In this document: piece by piece, positions 8,052 to 15,164 of the stretch
Numbering within the stretch: the stretch's first letter is position 1
Layout of the letters: every line of letters starts with the position of its first letter
DNA from: a bacterium
GTDB taxonomy: Bacteria; Bacillota; Clostridia; Oscillospirales; Oscillospiraceae
Reading direction: 5' to 3'
NCBI GenBank assembly: GCA_019424865.1
Contig: JAHYYS010000010.1
Location: 1 to 44,212, forward strand
Length of the DNA: 44,212 nucleotides
The notes under the pieces: model-generated
Told to the model about the DNA's origin: nothing
Databases searched by the model: none
Seen by the model: only the letters and a program-made list of their open reading frames with translations
Made by a program: the position numbers and the translations under genes

Positions 8052-9200
8052 TTATACCGCACTGTGCCAAACGGCCTCCCGGGCCGCCTGGTCGGCCTGA
8101 AGCACGTCCTCCAGAGAGGGCGTCTCCACCACGGGGACCTGCTCCATGGCCCCCTCCACCCGGTCGGCAATGTCCAGAAAACCAATTTTGTCCGCCAGAA
8201 ACAGGGCCACGGCGGCCTCGTTGGCCCCATTGAGGATGGCCCCCGCCGTGCCGCCCCGCCGCGCCGCCTTCAGGGCCAGGTCCAGACAGCGGAAGGTCTC
8301 CAGGTCGGGCCGTCCGAAGGTCAGGGGGCCGCAGTCCCACAGATCCAGGGGACGGGCGGGCCCGGGCGCCCGGCTGGGCCAGGTGAGGGCGTACTGGATG
8401 GGCAGTCGCATGTCCGGCGTGCCCAGCTGGGCTATCATGGCATTATCACAGTATTCCACCAGGGAGTGAATGATACTCTCCCGGTGGATGACAATTGAAA
8501 TTTTTTCCGGCGGCATGTGGTACAGGTGCATGGCCTCGATAAATTCCAGGCCCTTGTTCATCAGGGTGGCCGAATCCACCGTAATCTTGGCCCCCATGGA
8601 CCAGTTGGGATGCTGTAAAGCCTCTTTCCTTGTCATATTTTGCAGCTCTGAGGCTTTCTTCCCGTAAAAGGGCCCGCCCGAGCAGGTGAGGATCAGCCGC
8701 TTCACCTCGCCCCGGTCCCGGCACCCCTCCAGGGATTGAAACAGGGCCGAGTGCTCCGAATCCACCGGCAGAATTTCCGCACCCTGCTCCCGGGCCGCCC
8801 TCATCACCAGCTCTCCGGCGCACACCAGCGTCTCCTTGTTGGCAAAGGCGATGCGCTTGCCCGCCTGGATGGCGGCCAGAGTGGGCCGCAGGCCCACCAT
8901 CCCCACCACCGCAGTCAACACCGTGTCGGCACTGGGGAGGGTGGCCGCCTCGATCAGGCCATCCATGCCGGACAGCACCCGGATATCCGTGTCGGCCAGG
9001 CGGACGCGCAGGTCCGCCGCAGCCCCCTCGTCCATCATAACCGCCGTCTCCGGGTGAAACTGCCGGCACTGCTCCTCCAGCAGCCTGCTGTTGGAGTGGG
9101 CCGTCAGGGCGGCCGCAGTCATGCCGCAGGCGGCAATCACCTCCAGTGACTGCCGCCCGATAGACCCTGTGGAACCTAAAATGGAAATACGCTTGCTCAT
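8052..9200 (-). CDS. dxr: 1-deoxy-D-xylulose 5-phosphate reductoisomerase
   Basis: This NADPH-dependent enzyme makes 2-C-methyl-D-erythritol 4-phosphate, the committed step of the MEP isoprenoid pathway. The Rossmann motif ILGSTGSIG is at residues 7-15. The metal/substrate region includes PVDSEHSALFQSLEG and LTCSGGPFYGK, followed by KITVDSATLMNKGLE and AMHLYHMPPEKISIVIHRES. The ATG at 9200 is preferred over the upstream ATG at 9245 because AAGGAG lies 9 bases before it and it starts right at the conserved MSKRISILG. Length is 382 residues. The ispG gene for a later step of the pathway is two genes downstream. Confidence 0.97.
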   Translation of the reverse strand: MSKRISILGSTGSIGRQSLEVIAACGMTAAALTAHSNSRLLEEQCRQFHPETAVMMDEGAAADLRVRLADTDIRVLSGMDGLIEAATLPSADTVLTAVVGMVGLRPTLAAIQAGKRIAFANKETLVCAGELVMRAAREQGAEILPVDSEHSALFQSLEGCRDRGEVKRLILTCSGGPFYGKKASELQNMTRKEALQHPNWSMGAKITVDSATLMNKGLEFIEAMHLYHMPPEKISIVIHRESIIHSLVEYCDNAMIAQLGTPDMRLPIQYALTWPSRAPGPARPLDLWDCGPLTFGRPDLETFRCLDLALKAARRGGTAGAILNGANEAAVALFLADKIGFLDIADRVEGAMEQVPVVETPSLEDVLQADQAAREAVWHSAV

Positions 9201-9305
9201 TTTGTGTTTCTCCTTCATCTTCTTTTCCCGAATGAAAAGAAGCAAAAGACCTTTGAAGCATAAGGTGCAAAGAACTCCGCACCCGTTTTCTCTCCGGAAC
9301 GTCGC

Positions 9306-10124
9306 TCAGAAGGGCGGGAGCAGCTTCACCAGCAGCAGCAGGGTGGGTGCGGCAAACACCATGGAATCAAAGCGATCCAGCATGCCTCCATGGCCGGGCA
9401 GCAGGTGCCCATAGTCCTTCACGCCAAACTGGCGCTTGATCAGGGAGAAGGACAGATCCCCCAGCTCCGTCACCGCACTGCCCAGCAGGCCATAGAGGGC
9501 CAGCACAGGCAGGGACACATCCAGTCCCGCAAACTGCTCCAGCAGCAGGCCGTAGATCAGCAGAAAAACCGCTCCCGCCAGAATGCCTCCGATATATCCC
9601 TCCAGGGATTTGTTGGGGCTGACCCGGGTAATGCCCCGGTGCCTGCCCAAAAACACGCCGGCAAAGTAGGCCCCCCCGTCAGTCAGGAAGGCACAGATGA
9701 CCGGCAGCAGCACCAGAAAGCGTCCATGCTCCATCCCCTTGAGCTGCACCAGGGCAGAAAGGAATTCCGGGATCATCAGGCCGGCAAAAAAGCAGATCAG
9801 CACATCTTCAAAGCGCACGGCCCGCTCCCGGTCATACAGCCGGATGGCAACCCAAAAGACAACCACCATCAACAGCAGGGCTGCTGTCCGGACAGTCAAC
9901 GCACCCTGCCCCAGCCAGGTCCCAATGGGGATGGCGGCGGCGGAAAGGGCGGTGACAACATACATGCCGTTGTGGTGGGGCACCTTGGTAGCCCGCAGCA
10001 GCTCAAAGGAAGCAAGCGCGCAGATAGCCGCCATCAGCACCGCCAGCACCACCGGCTCCAGGAAAAACAGCACCACGAAAAAAAGCGGGGCCAGAACCAC
10101 TGCCACCAGAATCCGCTTCAGCAA
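9306..10124 (-). CDS. cdsA: Phosphatidate cytidylyltransferase (CDP-diacylglycerol synthase), TTG start
   Basis: This integral membrane enzyme makes CDP-diacylglycerol from phosphatidate and CTP, the branch point to all phospholipids. Multiple hydrophobic helices are visible. The family signature is at the C-terminal side: SPNKSLEGYIGG, then LGDLSFSLIKRQFGVKDYG, then LPGHGGMLDRFDSM. No ATG fits. The TTG at 10124 gives the typical N-terminus MLKRILVAVVL and has GGAGG 8 bases upstream; a GTG nine bases earlier would overlap that site. The TTG lies one base after the uppS stop, so translation is probably coupled. Length is 272 residues. Confidence 0.93.
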   Translation of the reverse strand: MLKRILVAVVLAPLFFVVLFFLEPVVLAVLMAAICALASFELLRATKVPHHNGMYVVTALSAAAIPIGTWLGQGALTVRTAALLLMVVVFWVAIRLYDRERAVRFEDVLICFFAGLMIPEFLSALVQLKGMEHGRFLVLLPVICAFLTDGGAYFAGVFLGRHRGITRVSPNKSLEGYIGGILAGAVFLLIYGLLLEQFAGLDVSLPVLALYGLLGSAVTELGDLSFSLIKRQFGVKDYGHLLPGHGGMLDRFDSMVFAAPTLLLLVKLLPPF

Positions 10125-10125
10125 A

Positions 10126-10872
10126 TCAGACACCTCCGTACCGGCGCTGCCGTCCCTGGAAGGAGGCAATGGCCCGGTGGAGCTCCTCCTTGGAGAAGTC
10201 GGGCCACAGCACGTCGGTAAAGTAAAATTCCGCATAAGCAGACTGCCACAGCAGGAAATTGGACAGCCTCAGCTCGCCGCTGGGCCGAATCACCAAATCG
10301 GGATCAGGTATGCCCCTGGAAAACAGATAGCCGCCAAACTGCTCCTGGGTCAGATGGTTGGGGTCGGCCTTTCCCTCCAGGCAGTCCTGGGCATAGGCCC
10401 GGGCGGCCCGCAGCAGCTCGTCCCGCCCGCCGTAATTGAGGCAGATGTTGACCTGGCACCCATCGTAGTGGCGGGAGATCTCCCGTGTGCGCTCACACAG
10501 CTGCCGCAGCTCCGGGGTCAGGGGGGACAGGTCTCCGAAAAATTCCATCTTTACCCGGTCCCGCTCCATGCGGCCGATGGCCTCCAGAAGATACTTCTTC
10601 AGCAGGCCCATGATGGCGGAGACCTCCTCCGCCGGGCGCTTCCAGTTCTCAGTGGAAAAGGCATACACCGTCAGATAGTCCAGTCCGATGTCCTTGCAGT
10701 AGGTGGCGATGGTGCGGAAATTTTCCGCCCCCGCCGCATGGCCCGCTGTCCGGGGCAGGCCGCGCTTTTTTGCCCACCGGCCGTTGCCGTCCATAATGAT
10801 GGCGATATGCCTGGGCAGATGGTCGAAATCCACCTGGGTCTGCGGGCTGTCTTTGCCCCGGAAAAAAGCCAT
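10126..10872 (-). CDS. uppS: Undecaprenyl diphosphate synthase (cis-prenyltransferase)
   Basis: This soluble enzyme condenses isopentenyl diphosphate units into the C55 lipid carrier for cell-wall synthesis. Signature motifs are HIAIIMDGNGRWAKKRG (catalytic Asp28), GAENFRTIATYCKDIGL, TVYAFSTENWKRP, and the C-terminal DLVIRPSGELRLSNFLLWQ and AEFYFTDVLWPDF. The ATG at 10872 has GTAGGAG 8 bases upstream and is preferred to the GTG at 10881, which overlaps that site. Length is 248 residues. With dxr and ispG it puts three isoprenoid steps in one operon. Confidence 0.97.
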   Translation of the reverse strand: MAFFRGKDSPQTQVDFDHLPRHIAIIMDGNGRWAKKRGLPRTAGHAAGAENFRTIATYCKDIGLDYLTVYAFSTENWKRPAEEVSAIMGLLKKYLLEAIGRMERDRVKMEFFGDLSPLTPELRQLCERTREISRHYDGCQVNICLNYGGRDELLRAARAYAQDCLEGKADPNHLTQEQFGGYLFSRGIPDPDLVIRPSGELRLSNFLLWQSAYAEFYFTDVLWPDFSKEELHRAIASFQGRQRRYGGV

Positions 10873-10956
10873 ATCCGACACTCCTACTCACGTTTTAAAA
10901 CTCTTTGTCTGCGCCGCGGGGACCCGGCGACATTCGGCCTGGCCCCGCTATGACAT

Positions 10957-10999
10957 ACAAAATGCAGAATGGACGTATATGGTACATTCTGCATTTTGT
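10957..10999. other. Perfect 15-bp stem hairpin between frr and uppS
   Basis: ACAAAATGCAGAATG at 10957-10971 pairs exactly with 10985-10999, with a 13-base loop. T-rich sequence follows on the plus strand only, so for the minus-strand operon it is not a normal intrinsic terminator. It could be a processing or pausing site, an operator, or a small repeat inserted in the operon. Confidence 0.65.
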
Positions 11000-11011
11000 T
11001 GTCTGTCTTTA

Positions 11012-11566
11012 TTATACCGCCATCAGTTCCTTTTCCTTTTTGGCGGTCAGCTCGTCAATCTCCTTGCAGCGCTTGTCGGTCTGATCCTGAAGCTCCTTCT
11101 CCAGATTCTTCTGGTCATCCTCGGTCAGCTCGGACTTTTTGGTTTTCTTCTTAATCTCGTCCATGGCGTCCCGGCGGATGTTCCGCACCGCCACCTTGCC
11201 CTCCTCGCCATATTTGCGCACCTGCTTGGTCAGCTCCTTGCGGCGCTCCTCGGTGAGCTGGGGGAAGGTCAGACGGATGACCCGGCCGTCGTTCTGGGGG
11301 TTGATGCCCAGGTCGGAGGTCTGGATGGCCTTTTCAATGGCCCGGAGCAGGGTGCCGTCCCAGGGCTGAATCATCAGCGTGCGGGGATCCGGGGAAGAGA
11401 TGGCGGCCACCTGGTTCAGGGGGGTGGGGGTGCCGTAGTACTCCACCGTGATGCGATCCAGTACGCCGGCATTGGCCCGGCCGGCCCGGACGGAGGCAAA
11501 GTTTGCCTTGACTACCTCGATGGTCTTGAGCATTTTTTCATCATACAGTTTAATTTCGGGGCTCAT
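11012..11566 (-). CDS. frr: Ribosome-recycling factor
   Basis: RRF works with EF-G to split post-termination ribosomes. The protein has the standard 184-185 residue length and the two-domain layout: a long three-helix bundle plus a small beta domain. Conserved segments are ANFASVRAGRANAGVLDRI, YYGTPTPLNQVAAIS, QPWDGTLLRAIEKAI, and KYGEEGKVAVRNIRRDAMD. The ATG at 11566 has an AAGGA site about 10 bases upstream. It lies 66 bp after pyrH and is separated from uppS by a 139-bp gap with a strong hairpin. Confidence 0.98.
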   Translation of the reverse strand: MSPEIKLYDEKMLKTIEVVKANFASVRAGRANAGVLDRITVEYYGTPTPLNQVAAISSPDPRTLMIQPWDGTLLRAIEKAIQTSDLGINPQNDGRVIRLTFPQLTEERRKELTKQVRKYGEEGKVAVRNIRRDAMDEIKKKTKKSELTEDDQKNLEKELQDQTDKRCKEIDELTAKKEKELMAV

Positions 11567-11632
11567 GGTCCTGACATCCTTTCCTTGCCTGATTGATATT
11601 TCAGCAATTACAAACTTGCGGCGCGCTCCGGT

Positions 11633-12349
11633 TCAGCCGCCCACAATGGTGCCGATTTTCTCGCCCATAACGGCGCGGAAAATATTCTCCGGATCCTTCA
11701 GAGCAAACAGCAGCACCGGAATCTTGTTGTCCATGGACAGGGAGGTGGCGGTGGAATCCATCACCTTCAGGTGCTGGGCCAGCACGTCGTCATAGGTGAT
11801 GGCGTCATACTTCACCGCCGCCGGGTCCAGCTTGGGATCGGCGGAATACACGCCGTCGATGTTCTTGGCCAGCAAAATCACGTCGGCGTCAATTTCCGCC
11901 GCACGCAGCACAGCCGCCGTGTCGGTGGAAAAGAACGGGTTCCCCGTTCCGCAGCCAAAAATCACCACGCGCCCCTTTTCCAGATGGCGGATGGCCCGGG
12001 AGCGGATGTACGGCTCCGCCACGGAGCGCATCTCAATAGCGGTCTGAACCCGGACGGGCACCCCCTTCTGCTCCAGCACGTCGGCCACGGCCAGGGCATT
12101 GATGGCCGTGGCCAGCATGCCCATGTGGTCGGCCCGCACCCGCTCCATCTGGTCGCCGCCATCCTTGACGCCGCGCCAGAAGTTGCCGCCGCCCACCACG
12201 ACGCCCACCTGGACGCCCAGCGCCACGCAGCGCTTTACTACATCGCACACCTGACCAATTACATGAAAGTCCAGGCCCCGGGACGCCTCGCCCGCCAGAG
12301 CCTCTCCGCTGATTTTCAAAAGGACACGCTTAAACTTAGGCTGCTCCAT
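11633..12349 (-). CDS. pyrH: Uridylate kinase (UMP kinase)
   Basis: This bacterial UMP kinase of the amino-acid-kinase fold makes UDP from UMP for nucleotide and sugar-nucleotide synthesis. Visible motifs: RVLLKISGEALAG, the glycine-rich VGVVVGGGNFWRG, MGMLATAINALAVADVLE, GTGNPFFSTDTAA and DADVILLAKNIDGVY. The ATG at 12349 (238 residues) is chosen over the upstream ATG at 12376 because AAGGAG lies 7 bases before it. It is the first gene of the pyrH-frr-uppS-cdsA-dxr-rseP-ispG operon. The usual upstream rpsB-tsf pair is absent and a divergent gene stands there. Confidence 0.97.
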   Translation of the reverse strand: MEQPKFKRVLLKISGEALAGEASRGLDFHVIGQVCDVVKRCVALGVQVGVVVGGGNFWRGVKDGGDQMERVRADHMGMLATAINALAVADVLEQKGVPVRVQTAIEMRSVAEPYIRSRAIRHLEKGRVVIFGCGTGNPFFSTDTAAVLRAAEIDADVILLAKNIDGVYSADPKLDPAAVKYDAITYDDVLAQHLKVMDSTATSLSMDNKIPVLLFALKDPENIFRAVMGEKIGTIVGG

Positions 12350-12390
12350 GAAACCACTCCTTTGCTTGTTTCGCAATTCTTGTTCTCCCT

Positions 12391-12418
12391 ATTTTAATAT
12401 AATTCTTGCCGTTTGCAA
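12391..12418 (-). promoter_or_regulatory. Predicted sigma-A promoter of the pyrH operon
   Basis: On the minus strand TTGCAA (12413-12418) and TAAAAT (12391-12396) are separated by 16 bases in an AT-rich stretch, about 40 bases before the pyrH start. Confidence 0.6.
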
Positions 12419-12492
12419 AGGGGGAAAGTCAAAGTTTTTCAAATTGTTCCAAATCTGCCGCCGGAAAGGCCGGCGCGGCGGCCTCCCTCCGC

Positions 12493-12521
12493 TTGCACCG
12501 CGCCCCCGTCTGTGCTACACT
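12493..12521 (+). promoter_or_regulatory. Predicted promoter of the DUF1287 gene
   Basis: TTGCAC (12493-12498), a 17-base spacer and TACACT (12516-12521) lie about 80 bases before the start codon at 12602. The divergent pyrH promoter is about 75 bp away. Nothing else was recognised in the 252-bp intergenic region. Confidence 0.6.
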
Positions 12522-12601
12522 GGATTTTGGCAAAAGCCGCACTCACACGCGGGAGAGCAGGGCCTCCCGCCCTATCCCAAACCGGAAAGGGGCTGGCATC
12601 C

Positions 12602-13273
12602 ATGACAAAAAGGCGCGCTGCCGCAGCGGCGGGGCTTATTGCCGCCGCGCTTCTGGCGGGTACACTGTTTCATTTCCGCTATCTCCTTCTGGGCACCAGC
12701 AGTGCCCCGGTCCGGGCCAAGGAAAACGCCGACTTTCAGATAGCCGATCTCCACAGTCAGGTGGACATGGACGGGGACGGCATTGACGACCAGACGGATA
12801 TTCTTCAGGGGGCGCGGGACTATATTGCCACCCGCCCCGTCTATCAAAGCAAATACTACGCCTCCGGCTACCCCGACGATCAATATGGCGTGTGCACCGA
12901 TGTGGTGGCCCGCGCCCTGCTCAGCGCAGGATACGACCTGAAGGAGCTGGTCCGGGCGGACATCGCCGCGGCCCCCCAGGCCTATGACATCCAGACCCCG
13001 GACGCCAACATCGACTTTCGCCGGGTGGGCAATCTGGCCGTCTATTTTTCCCGGCACGCCATCCCGCTCACCACCGACGTCCACGACATCAGCCAGTGGC
13101 AGGGAGGCGACATCGTAGTGTTTGAACGCCATATCGGCATCGTCTCTGACAAGCGCAGCGACAGCGGCGTGGCCTATGTCATCCACCACAGCGGCCCCTT
13201 TCAGCCGTCCTATGAGGAGGACATTCTGGAGGACCGGGACGACATCATCGGGCACTACCGCGTCAGCCAGTAG
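12602..13273 (+). CDS. DUF1287 family secreted or membrane-anchored protein
   Basis: This 223-residue protein starts with a positively charged end and an Ala/Leu-rich hydrophobic segment (about 8-28), a signal peptide or anchor. The mature part matches the DUF1287 pattern, which is thought to have an NlpC/P60-like papain fold. It includes QGARDYIATRPVYQSKYYASGYPDDQYGVCTDVV in outline (candidate Cys in GVCTDVV), NIDFRRVGNL, then GGDIVVFERHIGIVSD (candidate His). A Cys-His pairing would suit a peptidase or amidase, but activity is not established for the family. A DMDGDGIDD motif ahead of the domain resembles a calcium-binding loop. The ATG at 12602 has only a weak AAAGGGG site. Confidence 0.82.
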   Translation: MTKRRAAAAAGLIAAALLAGTLFHFRYLLLGTSSAPVRAKENADFQIADLHSQVDMDGDGIDDQTDILQGARDYIATRPVYQSKYYASGYPDDQYGVCTDVVARALLSAGYDLKELVRADIAAAPQAYDIQTPDANIDFRRVGNLAVYFSRHAIPLTTDVHDISQWQGGDIVVFERHIGIVSDKRSDSGVAYVIHHSGPFQPSYEEDILEDRDDIIGHYRVSQ

Positions 13274-13316
13274 AGTGCCCCGCGCCGGCGGTCTGGCGGA
13301 GGGCGAAAAATTCTGC

Positions 13317-13345
13317 TTGCATTCTGTGTCCGTCCGGTATATAAT
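13317..13345 (+). promoter_or_regulatory. Promoter of the FMN-riboswitch / ribU transcript
   Basis: TTGCAT (13317-13322), a 17-base spacer and TATAAT (13340-13345) lie about 25 bases upstream of the riboswitch aptamer, which is the expected spacing for a leader transcript. Confidence 0.75.
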
Positions 13346-13370
13346 AAGGTCCGGACAACTGAATCCAATG

Positions 13371-13489
13371 TCTTCAGGGCGGGGTGAAATTCCCCACTGG
13401 CGGTACAGTCCGCGACCGGGCCTGGAAACAGGTCCGCTGACTCGGTGCAACTCCGGGACCAACGGTTACAGTCCGGATGGAAGAAGATG
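13371..13489 (+). ncRNA. FMN riboswitch (RFN element)
   Basis: The aptamer is recognisable by its conserved blocks in order: CAGGGCGGGGTGAAATTCCC, then ACTGGCGGT, CAGTCCGCGA, GACTCGGTG, CTCCGGGACC, and GTCCGGATGGAAGAAGATG. It lies in the leader of ribU, about 120 bases before the start codon. The downstream leader contains an ACACGCAA/TTGCGTGT stem (about 13504-13522) that could be part of the expression platform, but the off-state terminator is not obvious. Control may therefore be at translation. Binding of FMN would reduce riboflavin uptake. Confidence 0.95.
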
Positions 13490-13608
13490 TGTGTAAAACA
13501 ATTTACACGCAATTTTTGCGTGTGTGCGCACCTCCTTTGATTGTTTTGACACCTGGAAGGCATGGGGCTTTTCAGGGGGTCCAAACAAGAATAAGGAGTT
13601 GTTTTTTT

Positions 13609-14373
13609 ATGTCTCAGCCCACTGTCAATCAAGCGCGGCCCGCGGCCGCACCCATTCCCCAGGGCGCCTCTGCCCTGGCCCAGGCGGCCCCCGGCGCTCC
13701 GATGATTCGGACCTCCGCCCGCTCCAGAATGGACACCAAAACTATGGTGAGCATCGCCATGCTCACCGCCATCGCCTATGTGGTGATGCTGCTGTCCAAG
13801 AGCATGCCCAGCGTGATGTTCCTGGACTTTGATTTCAAGGACGTGGTCATCTGCATCGGCGGGTTCACCTTCGGCCCCATGATGGCCGCCATTATCTCCA
13901 TCCTGGTGGCCTTTATTGAGATGATCACCATCAGCGATACCTTCCTTTGGGGCTTTCTGATGAACGCCCTGGCCACCTGCTCCTTCTGCTGCACCGCCTC
14001 CTTCCTCTACAAAAAGATGCACACCAAGAAGGGCGCTGTGCTGGGACTGGCCTGCGGCGTGGTGTGTCTGGTCGGCGTGATGCTGCTGTGGAACTATCTG
14101 GTCACCCCCTTCTATATGGGACAGCCCCGCGAGGCCATTGCCGCCATGCTTCTGCCGGTTTTCCTCCCCTTTAATCTGGCCAAGGGCGGCATGAATATGG
14201 CAGCCACCCTGCTGCTCTATGCGCCTGTGGTGGCCGCCCTGCGCAAGGCCGGCGTGGTTCCTCCCTCTCAGAGCAGCCAGGGTAAAAAGTTCAGCGCGGG
14301 CTTTCTGCTGTTCTCCCTGGCCCTGATGGTCACCTTTGTCCTCTTCGCCCTGGTGCTGGCCGGCGTTCTGTAA
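13609..14373 (+). CDS. ribU: Riboflavin ECF transporter substrate-binding subunit RibU
   Basis: This is the S-component of an energy-coupling factor transporter that takes up riboflavin. The assignment rests on membrane topology plus the FMN riboswitch directly upstream. About six hydrophobic helices follow MDTKTMVSIAMLTAIAYVVM. The RibU-type segment MFLDFDFKDVVICIGGFTFGPMMAA is present in outline, followed by GFLMNALA and FNLAKGGMNMA. The ATG at 13609 has AAGGAG 10 bases upstream. The protein (254 aa) has an unusual N-terminal extension of about 40 residues rich in Ala, Pro and Gln before the first helix. No EcfA/EcfT genes are nearby, as expected for a group II ECF system with a shared energising module. 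Confidence 0.92.
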   Translation: MSQPTVNQARPAAAPIPQGASALAQAAPGAPMIRTSARSRMDTKTMVSIAMLTAIAYVVMLLSKSMPSVMFLDFDFKDVVICIGGFTFGPMMAAIISILVAFIEMITISDTFLWGFLMNALATCSFCCTASFLYKKMHTKKGAVLGLACGVVCLVGVMLLWNYLVTPFYMGQPREAIAAMLLPVFLPFNLAKGGMNMAATLLLYAPVVAALRKAGVVPPSQSSQGKKFSAGFLLFSLALMVTFVLFALVLAGVL

Positions 14374-14414
14374 GCCGCTTTTGGAAGGTTTACACCCCGT
14401 TCACAAATCGCCTC

Positions 14415-14443
14415 TTGACATCAATTTCAAAATTGAATATAAT
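14415..14443 (+). promoter_or_regulatory. Perfect consensus promoter of rpsU
   Basis: TTGACA (14415-14420), exactly 17 bases, then TATAAT (14438-14443): both hexamers and the spacing match the sigma-A consensus. The spacer contains an inverted repeat TCAATT...AATTGA (14421-14436) that could be an operator. Confidence 0.85.
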
Positions 14444-14519
14444 ATCACTGTTAAAGCCATAAACATGGCCCTTTCGTGGACGGGGGACGCCCCGCCGCGC
14501 CGGAGGGAGGGAAATATAA

Positions 14520-14702
14520 ATGTCGGAAATCCGTGTAAGAGAAAACGAGTCTCTGGAGAGCGCGCTGAAGCGCTTTAAGCGCAGCTGTGCCAAGTCCGGT
14601 GTGCTGGCCGAGGTCCGTAAGCGTGAGCATTACGAGAGCCCCAGCGTCAAGCGCCGCAAGAAGTCCGAGGCCGCCCGCAAGAACCGCAAAAAGTACTACT
14701 AA
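14520..14702 (+). CDS. rpsU: Small ribosomal subunit protein bS21
   Basis: This 60-residue, strongly basic protein of the 30S subunit assists mRNA-16S rRNA base pairing during initiation. The family pattern is clear: IRVRENESLESALKRFKRSC near the start, then KREHYESPSVKRRKKSEAARK and a Lys/Tyr tail. A long purine-rich ribosome-binding site (GGAGGGAGGG) lies 8 bases before the ATG. It is a single-gene unit between its own consensus promoter and a strong terminator. Confidence 0.97.
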   Translation: MSEIRVRENESLESALKRFKRSCAKSGVLAEVRKREHYESPSVKRRKKSEAARKNRKKYY

Positions 14703-14710
14703 GTCCCAAC

Positions 14711-14746
14711 AAACCGCCGCAGCAATCTGCTGCGGCGGTTTTATTT
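14711..14746 (+). terminator. Intrinsic terminator of rpsU
   Basis: A 13-bp stem (14712-14724 with 14728-14740) with a three-base loop is followed by TTTATTTT, 9 bases after the rpsU stop codon. Confidence 0.92.
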
Positions 14747-14860
14747 TGCTGCTTTGACTTGTCCAAAGGGGATCCGTTCGGATCCTCTCTTCCGCACGCC
14801 GGGGCCATGACGGCCATTAATCCCTATGCCGCCCGGGGTTCAAACAGCACAGGGTGCGAA

Positions 14861-14884
14861 AACGGAGGCCGTACGGCCTCCGTT
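14861..14884 (-). terminator. Distal copy of the lepB terminator palindrome (left flank of copy B)
   Basis: This is a perfect 24-bp palindrome with arms AACGGAGGCCGT/ACGGCCTCCGTT. Read on the minus strand it ends in a T-run (TTTTCG) away from the element. It is nearly identical to 15109-15132 (one mismatch), with repeat copy B between them. Confidence 0.8.
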
Positions 14885-15108
14885 GAGACTGTCGAAAAAG
14901 TGGCTTGTCAATTGATAGAAATTGACAAGCCACTTTTTCGAGTAGGCCGCACGAAATTTCAGGCTCGATTTCTTGCGAAATTGTCGCCCAAAATTTCGTG
15001 AGAGGTGTCATTTCCCAGGCACATGTCCTTGGAAATGACTGGATTTCATTTTATTCCGCCGTCTACGGACGGCGGAACTCCTTGCAGGAGGGCTTTTTTG
15101 ACACGCTG
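14885..15108 (+). repeat. Interspersed structured element, copy B (complete, 224 bp)
   Basis: This is a complete short-subtype copy running from GAGACTGTCGAAAAAG to TTTTTTGACACGCTG. Compared with copy C in the opposite orientation it has the same length (224 bp) and only 4 substitutions. Stems in order: a long CGAAAAAGTGGCTTGTCAATT hairpin, an outer CACGAAATTT/AAATTTCGTG pair, a GTCATTTCC/GGAAATGAC hairpin, a TTCCGCCGTC/GACGGCGGAA hairpin and a CTCCT/AGGAG mini-hairpin. It has no plausible coding region. It interrupts the terminator of lepB, whose palindrome is present on both sides. Confidence 0.92.
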
Positions 15109-15132
15109 AACGGAGGCCCTACGGCCTCCGTT
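15109..15132 (-). terminator. Proximal copy of the lepB terminator palindrome (right flank of copy B)
   Basis: This 24-bp inverted repeat is the same as 14861-14884 except at one central base. It is preceded by an A-run on the minus strand and lies 32 bp after the lepB stop codon. Because copy B follows immediately, this proximal hairpin lacks its own T-run. Confidence 0.75.
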
Positions 15133-15164
15133 TTTGAATTTTGGAACCTGGGCGGCGGTTCGCC

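Noticed and set aside
14885..15108. Group II (class C) intron, which also prefers sites after terminators
   Set aside because: No GTGYG 5' end, no recognisable domain V and no reverse transcriptase; the duplicated flanking palindrome is not expected for intron retrohoming.
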